The position numbers and the translations under genes are program-made. A stretch of DNA of 14,457 bases. Origin: Nitrospira sp. Lineage in GTDB: Bacteria; Nitrospirota; Nitrospiria; Nitrospirales; Nitrospiraceae. Positions within the stretch are counted from its first letter, which is position 1. Each line of letters starts with the position of its first letter. Positions 13,799 through 14,457 of the stretch are shown here, in pieces. The DNA lies in assembly GCA_015904045.1 (NCBI GenBank), contig JABMDG010000038.1, positions 2,007 through 16,463 on the forward strand. Direction: 5' to 3'. A model generated the notes under the pieces. That model saw nothing but the letters and a program-made list of their open reading frames with translations, made no database searches and was not told the DNA's origin.

Positions 13799-13826
13799 CG
13801 TGAAGCGTGAAGCGTGAAACGTGAAC
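13799..13826. repeat. Four tandem 7-bp repeats (CGTGAAN)
   Basis: CGTGAAG, CGTGAAG, CGTGAAA, CGTGAAC in direct head-to-tail order. The array touches the start of the permease gene and takes the place where a ribosome-binding site would be expected. Confidence 0.8.
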
Positions 13827-13828
13827 CG

Positions 13829-13855
13829 AGGGCCCCGGAGCGCGAAGCCCTCCGG
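13829..13855. other. Hairpin in the ABC operon spacer
   Basis: CCGGAG (13835-13840) pairs with CTCCGG (13850-13855) over a 9-base loop. AGGGC (13829-13833) with GCCCT (13847-13851) is a competing stem. No U-tract follows on the minus strand, so it is more likely an intra-operon processing or attenuating structure, or just part of the inserted repeat. Confidence 0.4.
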
Positions 13856-13886
13856 AGTCTTTCGAATGACGTGCGACGCCTGACGG

Positions 13887-14457
13887 TTATTCCTCCTTTG
13901 GGATGTCATCCTGAATGCGGCGGCCGGTGTGGGCGATGAAGACGTCATCCAGCCGCGGGCGATTGTATTGAATGAATTCGATGCTGCACCCCAGTCGATT
14001 GGCCGATTCCAAAATGACGGGCAACGCCTTTTCCGGCGACTCGACCCGAATGTCGAGCCCTTTCGCCGTGAGCCGCACGGCTTTAATCGCGGGCTGGTTT
14101 TTCAACGCCGATTCCAAGCCTGCCATGCGATCCGTTTCTTTGAGGGTCAGCGAGACGATGTCGCCGCCGAGCGCGATCTTGAGTTCGGCCGGCGCGCCGA
14201 GGGTCTTGATCTTGCCGCCGTCGATGATAGCCAACCGGTCGCACAGCTGATCCGCTTCGTCCAGGTAGTTGGTCGTCATCACGATCGTCATGCCGCGCGC
14301 CTTCAGCATCCGGACGTATTCCCAAATCCTGAGCCGGCTTTGGACGTCGAGCCCGAGTGTCGGTTCGTCGAGAAACAACACTTTCGGGTTGGGAAGCAAG
14401 CCGCAGGCAATATCGAGTTTGCGCTTCATGCCGCCCGAATAGGTTTTGGCCGGCCGG
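13887..14457 (-). CDS. ABC transporter ATPase (DrrA-like), partial at window edge
   Basis: The 3' part of an ATPase gene; the start lies beyond 14457. Visible parts are the signature TYSGGMKRKLD at the window edge, Walker B VLFLDEPTLGLD with the D-loop, and a C-terminal extension of about 100 residues, as in DrrA-type proteins. The Walker A motif is off the window. The H-loop reads MTTNYLDEADQL, with Asn where the switch His usually lies; DrrA relatives often carry Gln there, so this need not mean inactivity. It is transcribed ahead of the permease and presumably energises it. Confidence 0.9.
   Translation of the reverse strand, partial: RPAKTYSGGMKRKLDIACGLLPNPKVLFLDEPTLGLDVQSRLRIWEYVRMLKARGMTIVMTTNYLDEADQLCDRLAIIDGGKIKTLGAPAELKIALGGDIVSLTLKETDRMAGLESALKNQPAIKAVRLTAKGLDIRVESPEKALPVILESANRLGCSIEFIQYNRPRLDDVFIAHTGRRIQDDIPKEE

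Noticed and set aside
14233..14290. ABC ATPase inactive because the switch His is Asn
   Set aside because: DrrA-type ATPases commonly lack His at this position (Gln is frequent), so the change alone is not evidence of loss of function.
1..14457. CRISPR arrays, tRNA or rRNA genes
   Set aside because: No regularly spaced repeats of suitable length and no tRNA- or rRNA-like sequence were seen by eye; no search program could be run.

Overview
The window looks like chromosomal DNA of a Nitrospira-like bacterium (Nitrospirota). It is GC-rich and tightly packed on both strands. This assignment rests on gene content and protein style recalled from memory, not on a search. The outstanding feature is that one eight-gene neighbourhood occurs twice, in two clearly diverged versions (A and B), and the second version is cut up and permuted.

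Layout. Positions 21-377 hold a small zinc-ribbon membrane protein. Block A (488-6957) reads: arginine dihydrolase-like enzyme (-), LOR/SDH-type ornithine cyclodeaminase-like enzyme (-), TruD pseudouridine synthase (-), metallophosphoesterase (+), membrane-anchored HEAT-repeat protein (-), MarR regulator (+), RNase Z-like metallo-beta-lactamase (+), and the 3' part of a SirB1-family gene (-). Block B (6958-12875) holds homologues of the same genes in another order: TruD (3' end cut), metallophosphoesterase, HEAT protein fused in frame to the first ~30 codons of the dihydrolase, LOR/SDH enzyme, a second TruD 3' fragment, MarR (5' end missing), metallo-beta-lactamase, and SirB1 with an internal deletion. 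An ABC-2 export operon (permease, then an ATPase running off the window) follows at 13017-14457.

The main discovery is the segment 6958-11147. It begins and ends with the same 109 bp of TruD sequence (107/109 identical, both differences synonymous). These two copies end exactly at the two breakpoints where B-type TruD meets unrelated sequence. The segment is therefore one turn of a 4081-bp circular or tandem unit plus 109 bp of terminal redundancy. The unit closes at a HEAT/dihydrolase joint that shares only GAAC. Such a structure could come from a circular DNA intermediate, from a tandem duplication trimmed by deletions, or from a chimeric assembly. Reads spanning 6957/6958, 9489-9492, 11147/11148 and ~12650 would decide.

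Function. In block A the dihydrolase and LOR/SDH genes overlap by 4 bp. They look like a split version of the cyanobacterial ArgZ/AgrE enzyme (arginine to ornithine to proline with ammonia release). Block B has lost the dihydrolase but kept the LOR/SDH enzyme, and its start and ribosome-binding site now drive the HEAT protein. TruD (tRNA), the RNase Z-like protein, the phosphoesterase and the HEAT protein are neighbours with no obvious shared pathway. No complete SirB1 gene is present in either block.
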